DNA of 64,000 bases, taken from NCBI RefSeq assembly GCF_005222205.1, contig NZ_CP032345.1, forward strand, positions 2,667,501 through 2,731,500, read 5' to 3'. Origin of the DNA: Azospirillum brasilense (GTDB taxonomy: Bacteria > Pseudomonadota > Alphaproteobacteria > Azospirillales > Azospirillaceae). Both the position numbers and the translations under genes were made by a program. The notes under the pieces were generated by a model. That model was not told where the DNA came from, searched no databases, and worked only from the letters and a program-made list of their open reading frames with translations. This document shows, one piece after another, positions 35,472-44,307 of this stretch. Within the stretch, counting starts at the first letter, position 1, and each line of letters opens with the position of its first letter.

Positions 35472-36632
35472 ATGCCCCCGATCGCCAAGACTCCGATCGC
35501 CAAGCCCGCCCCGAAGTCAGCCGCCGGCTCGCTCGCCTCCTTCGCGCCCTGGGCGGGGGAGGGCGGCATCCGCGTCTATCTGAGGCCGGTCGGGCTGCTG
35601 CCCATCGCCGCCTGGAGCGCCGGCGCGGCGGTGCCGCTCGCTGGCGGGCGCTTCTCCTTCGCCACCGCCCAGGTGATCGTCCGGCAGGGCGCGCGGATCG
35701 AGCGGGCCTTCGCGCCGCTGACCGAGATCATGGCCTGGGGGTGGGAGCGCGGCCCCGCCGTGGCGCAGAGCCTGGACAAGCGGCTGGGTGCGCTGACCCG
35801 CGGTCGGGCGCCGTTCGCCGGGCTTGACCTCGGGCGCCCGCGCATCATGGCCATCGTCAACGTGACGCCGGACAGCTTTTCCGACGGCGGCGACTTCTTC
35901 GACGCCGGGACGGCCATCGCCCATGGCGAGGCGATGCTGGAGGCCGGGGCCGACCTGCTGGACGTCGGCGGCGAATCCACCCGTCCCGGTTCCGCCCCGG
36001 TGTCGCCCGAGGAGGAGGAGGCCCGCGTCCTGCCGGTGGTCCGCCACTTCGCGGCCAAGGGCGCGGTGGTGTCGGTGGACACGCGGCACGCGCGGGTGAT
36101 GCGCGCCGCGCTCGACGCCGGTGCGGCCCTGATCAACGACGTGGCCGGGCTGCGCGACCCCGGCGCGCTGCCGCTGGTGGCGGAGAAGGCGGCGCCCGTC
36201 GTGGTCATGCACATGCGGGGCGAGCCCGGCACCATGCAGCAGAACCCGACCTATGAGGACGCGGCGCTCGACGTCTTCGACTGGCTGGAGGAGCGGGTGG
36301 AAGCCTGCCTTGCCGCCGGGGTGCCGCTGGAGCGCATCGCCGTCGATCCCGGCATCGGCTTCGGCAAGACGGTGGAGCACAATCTCGACATCCTGCGCCA
36401 CACCGCCCTGTACCATGGGCTCGGCTGTGCCCTGCTGATCGGGCTGTCGCGAAAGACCCTGATCGGCAAGCTGTCGCGGAGCGAGCCGCCGAAGGAGCGG
36501 CTGCCCGGATCGCTGGCCGGCGGCTTGGAAACGCTGAACCAGGGCGCGCATCTCCTGCGTGTCCACGACGTGCCCCAAACGGTCCAGGCGCGCGCCGTCT
36601 GGGAGGGGCTTCATCCCGCACGGGTGCCGTGA
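35472..36632 (+). CDS. folP: Dihydropteroate synthase with N-terminal extension
   Basis: A 386-residue enzyme of folate synthesis, joining 6-hydroxymethyl-dihydropterin diphosphate to p-aminobenzoate. The TIM-barrel core starts at about residue 123 (RIMAIVNVTPDSFSDGGDFF). It then shows DVGGESTRPGSAPV, SVDTRHARVMRAAL, VVMHMRGEPGTMQQNP, VDPGIGFGKT and GLSRKTLIG. The first 120 residues form an extra domain absent from E. coli FolP; similar extensions, as I recall, occur in related alphaproteobacteria. It is followed by glmM. Confidence 0.93.
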   Translation: MPPIAKTPIAKPAPKSAAGSLASFAPWAGEGGIRVYLRPVGLLPIAAWSAGAAVPLAGGRFSFATAQVIVRQGARIERAFAPLTEIMAWGWERGPAVAQSLDKRLGALTRGRAPFAGLDLGRPRIMAIVNVTPDSFSDGGDFFDAGTAIAHGEAMLEAGADLLDVGGESTRPGSAPVSPEEEEARVLPVVRHFAAKGAVVSVDTRHARVMRAALDAGAALINDVAGLRDPGALPLVAEKAAPVVVMHMRGEPGTMQQNPTYEDAALDVFDWLEERVEACLAAGVPLERIAVDPGIGFGKTVEHNLDILRHTALYHGLGCALLIGLSRKTLIGKLSRSEPPKERLPGSLAGGLETLNQGAHLLRVHDVPQTVQARAVWEGLHPARVP

Positions 36633-36761
36633 TCGCATGGCGCATGTAACCCTTTGGCGTCTGCGCGGAAGGGTTCTTGACCCTGCCCCCCAGGGCAAGC
36701 GATGACATTTTCACACATCCGCGATTGCGGTACAGTGACTGGGCCATTCCCGAGGGTTTTC

Positions 36762-38129
<1,368 letters not shown>

Positions 38130-38170
38130 GGCCAACCCTCCAACCAGACGACCAGACGAAAGCAATCCCG

Positions 38171-38986
38171 ATGCAGGCCCACCCGATCAACGGCCGTGTT
38201 CTCATCGTCGCCGGATCCGATTCCGGCGGCGGTGCCGGCATCCAGGCGGACATCAAGGCGGTCAGCGCGCTGAACGCCTTCGCCATGACCGCCATCGCGG
38301 CGCTGACCGCGCAGAACACGACCGGGGTCTATGGCGTGCTGCCCGTGGATCCGGCCTTCGTCGCCCTGCAGATGAAGGTGGTGCTGGAGGACCTCGGGGC
38401 CGACAGCATCAAGATCGGCATGCTCGCCAACGCCGCCGTCATCGAGGCGGTGGCCGGCGAGTATGAGGCGCGGGCGATCAACGTTCCGCTGGTCGTCGAT
38501 CCGGTGATGGTGTCGAAGAGCGGCCATTTCCTGCTGGAGCCGGACGCCGTGCAGACCCTGCGCAAGCGCCTGCTGCCCCATGCGGAGCTGGTCACTCCCA
38601 ACCTGCCGGAGGCCGAGGCGCTGACCAACATCCCGGTGCGCAACCTGGACGACATGCGTCGCGCCGCCGAGATGATCCGCACCTTCGGGCCGAAGGCCGT
38701 TCTGCTGAAGGGCGGCCATCTGGAGGACGAGCGGCTGTGCGACCTGCTGCTCACCGAGGACGGCGAGGAGGTGTTCGAGGGGCGGCGCATCCACACCCCG
38801 CACACCCACGGCACCGGCTGCACCCTCGCCTCGGCCATCGCCGCCGGCATCGCCCAGGGGTTGGGCGTGCGCGATTCGGTGGCCCGCGCCCGCGCCTATG
38901 TGGACGAGGCCATCCGCTCCGCCCCCGGGTTCGGGCATGGCCACGGCCCGCTGAACCATCTGCACACGGTCCGGCCGTTCCCCTAA
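38171..38986 (+). CDS. thiD: Hydroxymethylpyrimidine/phosphomethylpyrimidine kinase
   Basis: A 271-residue thiamine-pathway kinase that phosphorylates HMP and HMP-phosphate. Ribokinase-fold signatures: VLIVAGSDSGGGAGIQADIK, NTTGVYGV, KIGMLANA, VVDPVMVSKSG, and HTHGTGCTLASAIAAGIAQG (the anion hole and catalytic Asp region, with Cys). 41 bases after glmM. No TPP riboswitch is seen. Its stop codon lies inside the palindromic element that follows. Confidence 0.92.
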   Translation: MQAHPINGRVLIVAGSDSGGGAGIQADIKAVSALNAFAMTAIAALTAQNTTGVYGVLPVDPAFVALQMKVVLEDLGADSIKIGMLANAAVIEAVAGEYEARAINVPLVVDPVMVSKSGHFLLEPDAVQTLRKRLLPHAELVTPNLPEAEALTNIPVRNLDDMRRAAEMIRTFGPKAVLLKGGHLEDERLCDLLLTEDGEEVFEGRRIHTPHTHGTGCTLASAIAAGIAQGLGVRDSVARARAYVDEAIRSAPGFGHGHGPLNHLHTVRPFP

Positions 38987-39096
38987 AGCGAACTTCCGTT
39001 CGCTTTAGACTCACATCGCCTCACTTGCCGGCGGGCTTCGGCCGCATGTGCGGCCGGGACCGCCGTCGCGGTCCAAAGCGGATTGCAATCCGCTTT
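38983..39096. repeat. Cluster of AAAGCG palindromes after thiD
   Basis: Four perfect inverted repeats lie in 114 bases: CTAAAGCGAAC / GTTCGCTTTAG (38983-39008, TTCC loop), CGGCCGCA / TGCGGCCG (39039-39056), GGACCGC / GCGGTCC (about 39056-39073), and the loopless 22-bp AAAGCGGATTG / CAATCCGCTTT (39075-39096). The first contains the thiD stop codon. The two outer palindromes share AAAGCG and bracket the unit. REP/BIME-like; it may also terminate both converging genes. Confidence 0.7.
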
Positions 39097-39119
39097 AAGG
39101 GCGCGGCCGTTCCGCCTTC

Positions 39120-40514
39120 TCACACGATCGACAGCATCGCGGTCTGCGGGTTGTCCAGCAGGTCGGCCAGCGTGCGCAGGCCGCGCGCCAGTTCGTCCCG
39201 GCTGTGCGGGTGGCAGAGGCCAAGCCGCACGGCGTGGGGGGCGCTGGCCCGGCCCACGGCGAACACGTCGCCCCCGGTCACCTTCACGCCGCGGCGCAGC
39301 GCCTCGGCGATGAAGTCGTCGCGCCGCCAGGGCTCGGGCAGGACCATCCAGAGATGCTGCGCCGACGCGTGCCCGCAGACGGCGCTGGCAGGCAGGATGG
39401 AGCGGGCGATCTGCTGGCGCGCCATGGCTTCCCCGCGCTGGGCCTCGGCGATGCGGTCGGCGCTGCCGTCGGTGATCCAGCGCGTCGCGACCTCCGGCGG
39501 CAGGGGCGGGGAGGAGTATTGCAGGGCGCGGATGACCGCCTCCACCCGCGGCACCAGGGCCGGCGGCGCGACCACATAGCCGACGCGCAGCCCGGCCGAC
39601 ACGCTCTTGGACAGGCTGTTGACGTAGAGCGTGACGTCCGGGGCGATGGCCTGGATGGGCTTCGCATCATGGACCAGGAAGCCGAAGACGTCGTCCTCCA
39701 CCAGCACCACCCCGTAGCGGCGGGCGATGGCCGCGATCTCGACCCGCCGGGCCTGCGGCATGACGGAGGCGGTGGGGTTGTGCAGGGTCGGCACCAGATA
39801 GAGTGCCTTGGGGGCCAGACGGCGGCAGGCGCTGTCGAAACTGTCCGGGACCACGCCATGCTCGTCGATGGCGATCCCCTCCAGATGGTAGCCCTCGACC
39901 GCGCTCAGGGTCTTCATGCCGTAGTTGGTCAGCCGCTCCGTCAGCACGACGTCGCCGGGGCGCGCCACCGCGGCCATCGCCACCGCCATGGCGTTCTGCG
40001 CGCCGGTGGTCAGCAGGGTCGTGTCCGGCGTCGCCGCCGCCCGGTGCTGGCGGGTGAGCCATTGCGCCCCGGCGGCGCGGTGCGCGGGCAGGCCGGCGTG
40101 CGGCGCATATTCCAGCAGCGCCCCGAGGTTCGGCGACGCGCCGATGGCGGCCAGGGTGGCGCCCATCATCGGCACCGACATCGGGTGCTCCGGCGTCACG
40201 ACGGTCATGTTGACGACGGAGGGTTCGGGCCGGGGAGCCCAGGAGAAGGGGTCGGAAGGGGGCATGTGGCGCTGCCCCTGCACGAAGGTGCCGCGCCCGA
40301 CCTCGCCGCCGATCAGCCCGCGCTTCTCCGCCTCCGTGTAGGCGCGGGTGATGGTGCCGACGGTGACGCCGAGGCGGTAGGCGAGGTCGCGGTGGGTGGG
40401 AAGGCGCGTGCCGGGAGCGAGCCGTCCGCCGGCGATGTCGTCGGACAGGGCGTCGGCGATGGCGCGGTAACGGGGGCCTTGCCGGCCCTCCAGATCAGGA
40501 ACCCACTGTGTCAT
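39120..40514 (-). CDS. MocR-type regulator (GntR HTH fused to PLP aminotransferase domain)
   Basis: A 464-residue MocR/PdxR-family regulator. The N-terminal GntR winged helix (about 10-85) reads GPRYRAIADALSDDIAGGRL, LPTHRDLAYRLGVTVGTITR and GGEVGRGTFV. A class I aminotransferase-fold domain follows, with VVLVEDDVFGFLV and the PLP lysine in YVNSLSKSVSAGLRVGYV. Such proteins bind PLP and usually activate amino acid, vitamin or detoxification genes. ATG 40514 is 5 bases from a palindromic site that overlaps the likely -10. The same site pattern recurs upstream of the DUF1127 operon. Confidence 0.88.
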   Translation of the reverse strand: MTQWVPDLEGRQGPRYRAIADALSDDIAGGRLAPGTRLPTHRDLAYRLGVTVGTITRAYTEAEKRGLIGGEVGRGTFVQGQRHMPPSDPFSWAPRPEPSVVNMTVVTPEHPMSVPMMGATLAAIGASPNLGALLEYAPHAGLPAHRAAGAQWLTRQHRAAATPDTTLLTTGAQNAMAVAMAAVARPGDVVLTERLTNYGMKTLSAVEGYHLEGIAIDEHGVVPDSFDSACRRLAPKALYLVPTLHNPTASVMPQARRVEIAAIARRYGVVLVEDDVFGFLVHDAKPIQAIAPDVTLYVNSLSKSVSAGLRVGYVVAPPALVPRVEAVIRALQYSSPPLPPEVATRWITDGSADRIAEAQRGEAMARQQIARSILPASAVCGHASAQHLWMVLPEPWRRDDFIAEALRRGVKVTGGDVFAVGRASAPHAVRLGLCHPHSRDELARGLRTLADLLDNPQTAMLSIV

Positions 40515-40517
40515 GGG

Positions 40518-40575
40518 GACAATGATGACATTGTACCGATCCTTCGGCAAGTGTCACCGCATTGTCGCGATTGTC
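40518..40575. promoter_or_regulatory. MocR promoter with GACAAT/ATTGTC half-sites
   Basis: GACAAT at 40518-40523 and CATTGT at 40529-40534 form the inverted repeat ACAATG-ATGA-CATTGT. Two further ATTGTC copies at 40561-40566 and 40570-40575 repeat every 9 bases. On the minus strand a -10 TACAAT overlaps the inverted repeat, and GTGACA 16 bases upstream fits a -35, so binding there would affect the regulator's own promoter. Confidence 0.5.
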
Positions 40576-40694
40576 CGTATCCGAACGCGCGGCGCGCTCG
40601 GGAACCCGGACGGCCGGGCGGGCGTTGCAGTCAGGAACGCCCGGCGCCGCTTCGGCATCCCCTTTGCGCCGGGCACAGCCGGGAGACTTCAGGC

Positions 40695-41021
40695 ATGAGC
40701 GCCGAAAACGCCATCCGACACACCTACGACCGCTTCTTTGGAGGCGCGCGGAACCTCGGGCCGCTGGAACGCGCCGTGTCCACCGGCCTCGGCCTCGTCA
40801 TGGCGGCGGGCGGCGTGCGCCGCGGCGCCGACGTGCGGGGCGCCATCATGGGGCTGGCCGGCGCCGCCCTGGTGGCCCGCGGCATGAGCGGCCATTGCCC
40901 GCTGAAGGCGATGGTGGCGGACGAGGACCACGACCGTCTGTCCGGTCCGCGCTCGGAGCGCTACAGCCCCGGCGAAGGGCCCCTGGAGCGCACGCCGGCC
41001 CGCACCGGGTCCTATTCCTGA
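40695..41021 (+). CDS. DUF2892/YgaP-like membrane protein
   Basis: A 108-residue protein. The two-helix DUF2892 pattern is clear: FFGGARNLGPLERAVSTGLG, then hydrophobic stretches LGLVMAAGG and GAIMGLAGAALVARGMSGHC, ending CPLKAM. A hydrophilic tail of about 35 residues follows (DEDHDRLSGPRSERYSPGEG). GGGAG lies 10 bases upstream. It is divergent from the MocR gene across 180 bases and may share its control region. Function unknown. Confidence 0.72.
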   Translation: MSAENAIRHTYDRFFGGARNLGPLERAVSTGLGLVMAAGGVRRGADVRGAIMGLAGAALVARGMSGHCPLKAMVADEDHDRLSGPRSERYSPGEGPLERTPARTGSYS

Positions 41022-41049
41022 CGCAGCGGGACGGTCGGGAGGACGATGG

Positions 41050-41388
41050 TCACGAGGATGAGGAAGCGGCGCGGCGCCGCCGCTTCCACTCCTTCCAGCG
41101 CCGCTCGCCGCGCACCAGCGCGCGGTTGATCGGCGGGCGAAGGAACGGAACGTCGTAGGCGAGCAGAACGAGGCCGAGGGGCAGCATCCAGATGCCCAGA
41201 ACGGGCAGGAAGCTGAACAGGCCGCCGAGAATCAGAAGCAGCCCGGCGGGGACGCGCACCCAGGTCGCCCGCGGCTCGCGGAGCCAAGCCAGCACCCGCG
41301 CCATGGAGTCGGGAAGCTTCTCCTGGATGCGATCCACCCGCCGTTCGAGGCGTCTGTGGTGCTGGTCGCTCAACGCGGCACTCTCCAT
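41050..41388 (-). CDS. Small PGPGW-like membrane protein
   Basis: A 112-residue product from ATG 41388 (MESAALSDQHHRRLERRVDR). The N-terminal half is a charged, coiled-coil-like helix. Then VRVPAGLLLILGGLFSFLPV and GIWMLPLGLVLLAYDVPFLR form two membrane segments like those of PGPGW-type proteins. The C-terminus is Arg/Lys-rich (RRWKEWKRRRRAA). The start is uncertain because no good ribosome binding site is seen. Convergent with the DUF2892 gene. Confidence 0.6.
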   Translation of the reverse strand: MESAALSDQHHRRLERRVDRIQEKLPDSMARVLAWLREPRATWVRVPAGLLLILGGLFSFLPVLGIWMLPLGLVLLAYDVPFLRPPINRALVRGERRWKEWKRRRRAASSSS

Positions 41389-41671
41389 CTTGTTGATCCG
41401 GCTCTGAAGGTTGTTGACGGAAAACGCGGCGCCCCGGCCTGTCGGAACGTGCGCTCCAGCCGCCATATGGGAACAGGCGCGCGTGTTCCAAGCTCCCGTT
41501 CGTGTGGAACCTGTGACCGGGCGGGCATCTTGAAAGGCGCCGGCCACACGGCCAACTATTAGGGCAATCAGGGTCCGGGCCCCTCTGGCAGCTGAGTCGT
41601 CGGCCGCGATGTCGGACCTCTTCATCTGCTTTTGCGCCGACGGGCGTGACCGCATCTGGAGGGTTTCTTCG
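41389..41671. other. Divergent spacer upstream of the YccA gene
   Basis: Gene-free stretch between the PGPGW-like gene (minus) and the small ORF/YccA genes (plus). It contains CTTGAAA at 41529-41535 followed 16 bases later by CCAACTAT, a loose match to a heat-shock (sigma-32) promoter, and a GGAACA/TGTTCC hairpin near 41489. I see nothing else in it. Confidence 0.3.
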
Positions 41672-41785
41672 ATGGACAGCGCAGCCACACCGTCCCGCCG
41701 CCGCTTTGCCGCGGCCGATCCGCTGCCATGTGCCCGCCGCCGGTCCGAGGCTTGCCGGTCAAAGGCCCGCCGGTCAAAGGCTTGA
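41672..41785 (+). CDS. Possible 37-residue basic small protein or leader peptide
   Basis: An ATG at 41672 has GGAGGG exactly 8 bases upstream, better than most genes here. The frame reads MDSAATPSRRRFAAADPLPC and continues Arg/Lys/Ala-rich to a TGA at 41783-41785, 17 bases before the YccA-type start. The C-terminal half repeats a CR-S-(E/K)-A pattern. It could be a leader peptide coupled to the next gene, a small protein, or chance. No homologue is known to me. Confidence 0.35.
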   Translation: MDSAATPSRRRFAAADPLPCARRRSEACRSKARRSKA

Positions 41786-41802
41786 ACGAGGGAGTTTTCG
41801 CA

Positions 41803-42528
41803 ATGTTCGACCAGTATCCCAACCAGAGTCGTTGGGGCGCCGGCGCCGCGGGCGTGGACCGTGCGGCGTTCGACGAGGGCCTGCGCAAGCACATGCTGCG
41901 GGTCTACAACTTCATGATGCTCGGCCTTGGCGTGACGGGGCTTGTGGCGCTGTTCGTGGCGAGCACGCCGGCGCTGTACGTTCCGATCTTCACGACCCCG
42001 CTGAAGTGGGTGGTGATGCTGGCGCCGCTGGCCTTCATCATGGTGCTGTCCTTCCGCTTCCACGCGATGTCGGCGAGCGCGCTGCAGGGGCTGTTCTGGG
42101 CCTTCTGCGCGGTGATGGGCGTCTCCATGGCGTCGATCTTCCTGGTCTTCACCGGGGCCAGCGTGGCGCGGGTGTTCTTCATCACCGCGGCAATGTTCGC
42201 GGCGATGAGCCTGTGGGGCTACACCACCAAGGCCGACCTGTCGAAGATGGGCTCGTTCCTGATGATGGGCCTGATCGGCATCGTCATCGCCAGCCTGGTC
42301 AACATCTTCATCGGCTCCAGCGCGCTGCAGTTCGCCGTCTCGGTCATCGGCGTGGTCATCTTCACCGGCCTGACCGCCTACGACACCCAGCGCATCAAGG
42401 AGGAGTACGCCGAGGGCTACGGGCACGAGGCCAACACCAAGCTCGCCGTCATGGGCGCCCTTTCCCTCTACCTCAACTTCATCAACCTCTTCCAGATGCT
42501 CCTCCAGCTCATGGGCAACCGCGAGTAA
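41803..42528 (+). CDS. Bax inhibitor-1/YccA family membrane protein
   Basis: A 241-residue inner-membrane protein with seven hydrophobic segments. It has the BI-1 pattern: HMLRVYNFMMLGLGVTGLVA, a middle GVSMASIFLVFTGASVARVF, LWGYTTKADLSKMGSFLMMG and the C-terminal GLTAYDTQRIKEEYAEGY with SLYLNFINLFQMLLQLMG. In E. coli, YccA modulates FtsH proteolysis of membrane proteins. AGGGAG lies 9 bases upstream. A strong terminator follows. Confidence 0.9.
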   Translation: MFDQYPNQSRWGAGAAGVDRAAFDEGLRKHMLRVYNFMMLGLGVTGLVALFVASTPALYVPIFTTPLKWVVMLAPLAFIMVLSFRFHAMSASALQGLFWAFCAVMGVSMASIFLVFTGASVARVFFITAAMFAAMSLWGYTTKADLSKMGSFLMMGLIGIVIASLVNIFIGSSALQFAVSVIGVVIFTGLTAYDTQRIKEEYAEGYGHEANTKLAVMGALSLYLNFINLFQMLLQLMGNRE

Positions 42529-42565
42529 CGGGACTGCATCCGGCGCCAGTCGAGGCGCTCTACCG

Positions 42566-42595
42566 GGCCGGCCGCATTCCGCGGCCGGCCTTTTT
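42566..42595 (+). terminator. Intrinsic terminator after the YccA gene
   Basis: GGCCGGCCGC (42566-42575) pairs exactly with 42581-42590 over an ATTCC loop, followed by five T. Confidence 0.93.
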
Positions 42596-42698
42596 CATGC
42601 CCGGATGGTGAGGATCCTGGGGGCGGAACTCGTCCAAAGGACTGTGTGGCCAACGGGTGTTGCTGTCGGGATACATCCGATATCGGAAATGTAATGGT

Positions 42699-42758
42699 GA
42701 CAATAACGACATTGACCGGCGCGATTGTGTCGACATAATTGCCATTGTCTCGATTGTT
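42699..42758 (+). promoter_or_regulatory. Promoter and GACAAT/ATTGTC half-sites of the DUF1127 operon
   Basis: GACAAT (42699-42704) and CATTGA (42710-42715) match the inverted repeat in front of the MocR gene. ATTGTC (42744-42749) and ATTGTT (42753-42758) repeat every 9 bases as they do there, and ATTGTG at 42724 adds one more. A -35 TTGACC (42712-42717) and -10 CATAAT (42734-42739), 16 bases apart, lie among them. Confidence 0.5.
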
Positions 42759-42791
42759 CGGGGCTGAATGTTTTGACGAAGGAGGCACATC

Positions 42792-43040
42792 ATGCGCACC
42801 ACAGAAGCGACCCGGTCGTCCGGATCGTCCTCGTTCACGACCGTCTTCAAGGTCATCGCGCGCGCCATCTCCGTCGGCATCCGCCCCGTCTGGTTCGTGA
42901 TGGAGGCCGGCCTGAACGGCTACGAGCGGTGGCGGCAGCGGCAGGCGCTGATGCGGCTGGACGATCATTTGCTGAAGGACATCGGCGTGTCCCGCGCCGA
43001 CGTGGACAGCGAGGTCAGCAAGCCCTTCTGGCGGGGGTGA
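42792..43040 (+). CDS. DUF1127 small arginine-rich protein
   Basis: An 82-residue protein. The C-terminal DUF1127 motif is clear: GYERWRQRQALMRLDDHLLK followed by DIGVSRADVDSEV. Ribosome site AAGGAGG (42779-42785). DUF1127 proteins are small, basic and abundant in alphaproteobacteria, and some act in RNA turnover and phosphate metabolism. It is 4 bases from the GNAT gene, so it heads an operon with GNAT and PhzF genes. Confidence 0.85.
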   Translation: MRTTEATRSSGSSSFTTVFKVIARAISVGIRPVWFVMEAGLNGYERWRQRQALMRLDDHLLKDIGVSRADVDSEVSKPFWRG

Positions 43041-43044
43041 GGCG

Positions 43045-43461
43045 ATGAGCGCCGATGCGATCCTCTACGCCGTCGAGCCCGACCTGACCGTCGACGCCTT
43101 CATCGACGTGCTCCACCGCTCCGGGCTGGCCGAACGCCGGCCCGTGGCGGACCGCCCGCGGGTGGAGGCGATGCTGCGCAACGCCGGCCTGATCGTCACC
43201 GCCCGCGACGCGGACGGGGCGTTGGTCGGCGTCGCCCGGTCCATCACCGATTTCGCCTTCTGCTGCTATCTGTCCGACCTCGCCGTCGACCGCGCCTGTC
43301 AGGGGCGCGGCATCGGCAAGGAGTTGATGCGCCGCACCCGCGCCGCGATGGGGGAGGGCGTCACCTGCCTTCTTCTGTCCGCACCCAAGGCGGTCACCTT
43401 CTACGAGGCGGCGGGGATGGAGCGGCACGCCCAGGCGTTCCTGTTCACCGAGAAACCTTAA
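43045..43461 (+). CDS. GNAT-family N-acetyltransferase
   Basis: A 138-residue acetyl-CoA-dependent transferase. The core has GLIVTARDADGALVGVARSI, LSDLAVDRACQGRGIGKELM (acetyl-CoA pyrophosphate loop QGRGIG) and a C-terminal FYEAAGMERHAQAF strand-loop typical of the family. The acceptor is unknown. Nearly contiguous with the DUF1127 gene; the phzF-like gene starts 9 bases after its stop. Confidence 0.85.
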   Translation: MSADAILYAVEPDLTVDAFIDVLHRSGLAERRPVADRPRVEAMLRNAGLIVTARDADGALVGVARSITDFAFCCYLSDLAVDRACQGRGIGKELMRRTRAAMGEGVTCLLLSAPKAVTFYEAAGMERHAQAFLFTEKP

Positions 43462-43470
43462 GGAGGCACC

Positions 43471-44265
43471 GTGCGCCTTCCCCTGTATCAGGTCGATGCC
43501 TTCGCGGACGCGGTGTTCGCGGGCAACCCGGCGGCGGTCGTGCCGCTGGAGGACTGGCTTCCCGACGCGACGCTCCAGGCCATCGCGGCGGAAAACAATC
43601 TGGCGGAGACCGCCTTCCTCGTCCGCCGCGGCGACGGTTACGAGATCCGCTGGTTCACCCCGACGGTGGAGGTGGATCTGTGCGGCCACGCCACGCTGGC
43701 CTCGGCCTTCGTCATCGCGACGATGCTGGAGTGGGGCTGCCCGCGCATCGACTTCACCACCCGGGAAGCCGGAACCCTCAGCGTCACCCGCAACGGCGAC
43801 CTCTACACGCTGGATTTCCCCAGCCGCCCGCCGGAACCGCTGGCCGGGCCGCCGGCCGGCTTGCTCGACGCGCTGGGCGGACCGTCGCCGACGGCGGTGC
43901 TGAAGGCGCGCGACCTCGTGGTCGTCTATGACGACGAGGCGACGGTGCGCGGCCTGACTCCAGACATGAGCGCCCTGGCCCGGCTGGAGGATTTCTACGC
44001 GGTCATCGTGACGGCGCCGGGCAGCGGCGGCGTGGATTTCGTCTCCCGCTTCTTCGCGCCGGCCCAGGGGATTCCCGAAGACCCGGTGACCGGCTCCGCC
44101 CATTGCACGCTCATCCCCTACTGGGCGCGGCGGCTGGGCAAGGAGCGGCTGAAGGCCCGTCAGGTCTCGGCCCGCGGCGGTGCCCTGTCCTGCGATCTGG
44201 CGGGGGACCGCGTGAAGATCGCCGGGAAAGCGGTTCTCTATATGGATGGCGCCATCTACATTTAG
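43471..44265 (+). CDS. PhzF-family isomerase-like protein
   Basis: A 264-residue protein with the duplicated diaminopimelate-epimerase-like fold of PhzF. Seen: the N-terminal YQVDAFADAVFAGNPAAVVP, catalytic-glutamate region ENNLAETAFLV, IRWFTPTVEVDLCGHATLAS, and EDPVTGSAHCTLIPYW. It starts at GTG with AAGGAGG just upstream. Phenazine genes are absent, so it is one of the many PhzF relatives of unknown substrate. Third gene of the DUF1127 operon. Confidence 0.88.
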   Translation: MRLPLYQVDAFADAVFAGNPAAVVPLEDWLPDATLQAIAAENNLAETAFLVRRGDGYEIRWFTPTVEVDLCGHATLASAFVIATMLEWGCPRIDFTTREAGTLSVTRNGDLYTLDFPSRPPEPLAGPPAGLLDALGGPSPTAVLKARDLVVVYDDEATVRGLTPDMSALARLEDFYAVIVTAPGSGGVDFVSRFFAPAQGIPEDPVTGSAHCTLIPYWARRLGKERLKARQVSARGGALSCDLAGDRVKIAGKAVLYMDGAIYI

Positions 44266-44307
44266 CGCTGTCCATACGAGGACCAATGGAACGGGAGGGC
44301 AGCGGGC

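Noticed and set aside
38130..38170. TPP riboswitch before thiD
   Set aside because: Only 41 bases separate thiD from glmM and no THI-box sequence is visible.
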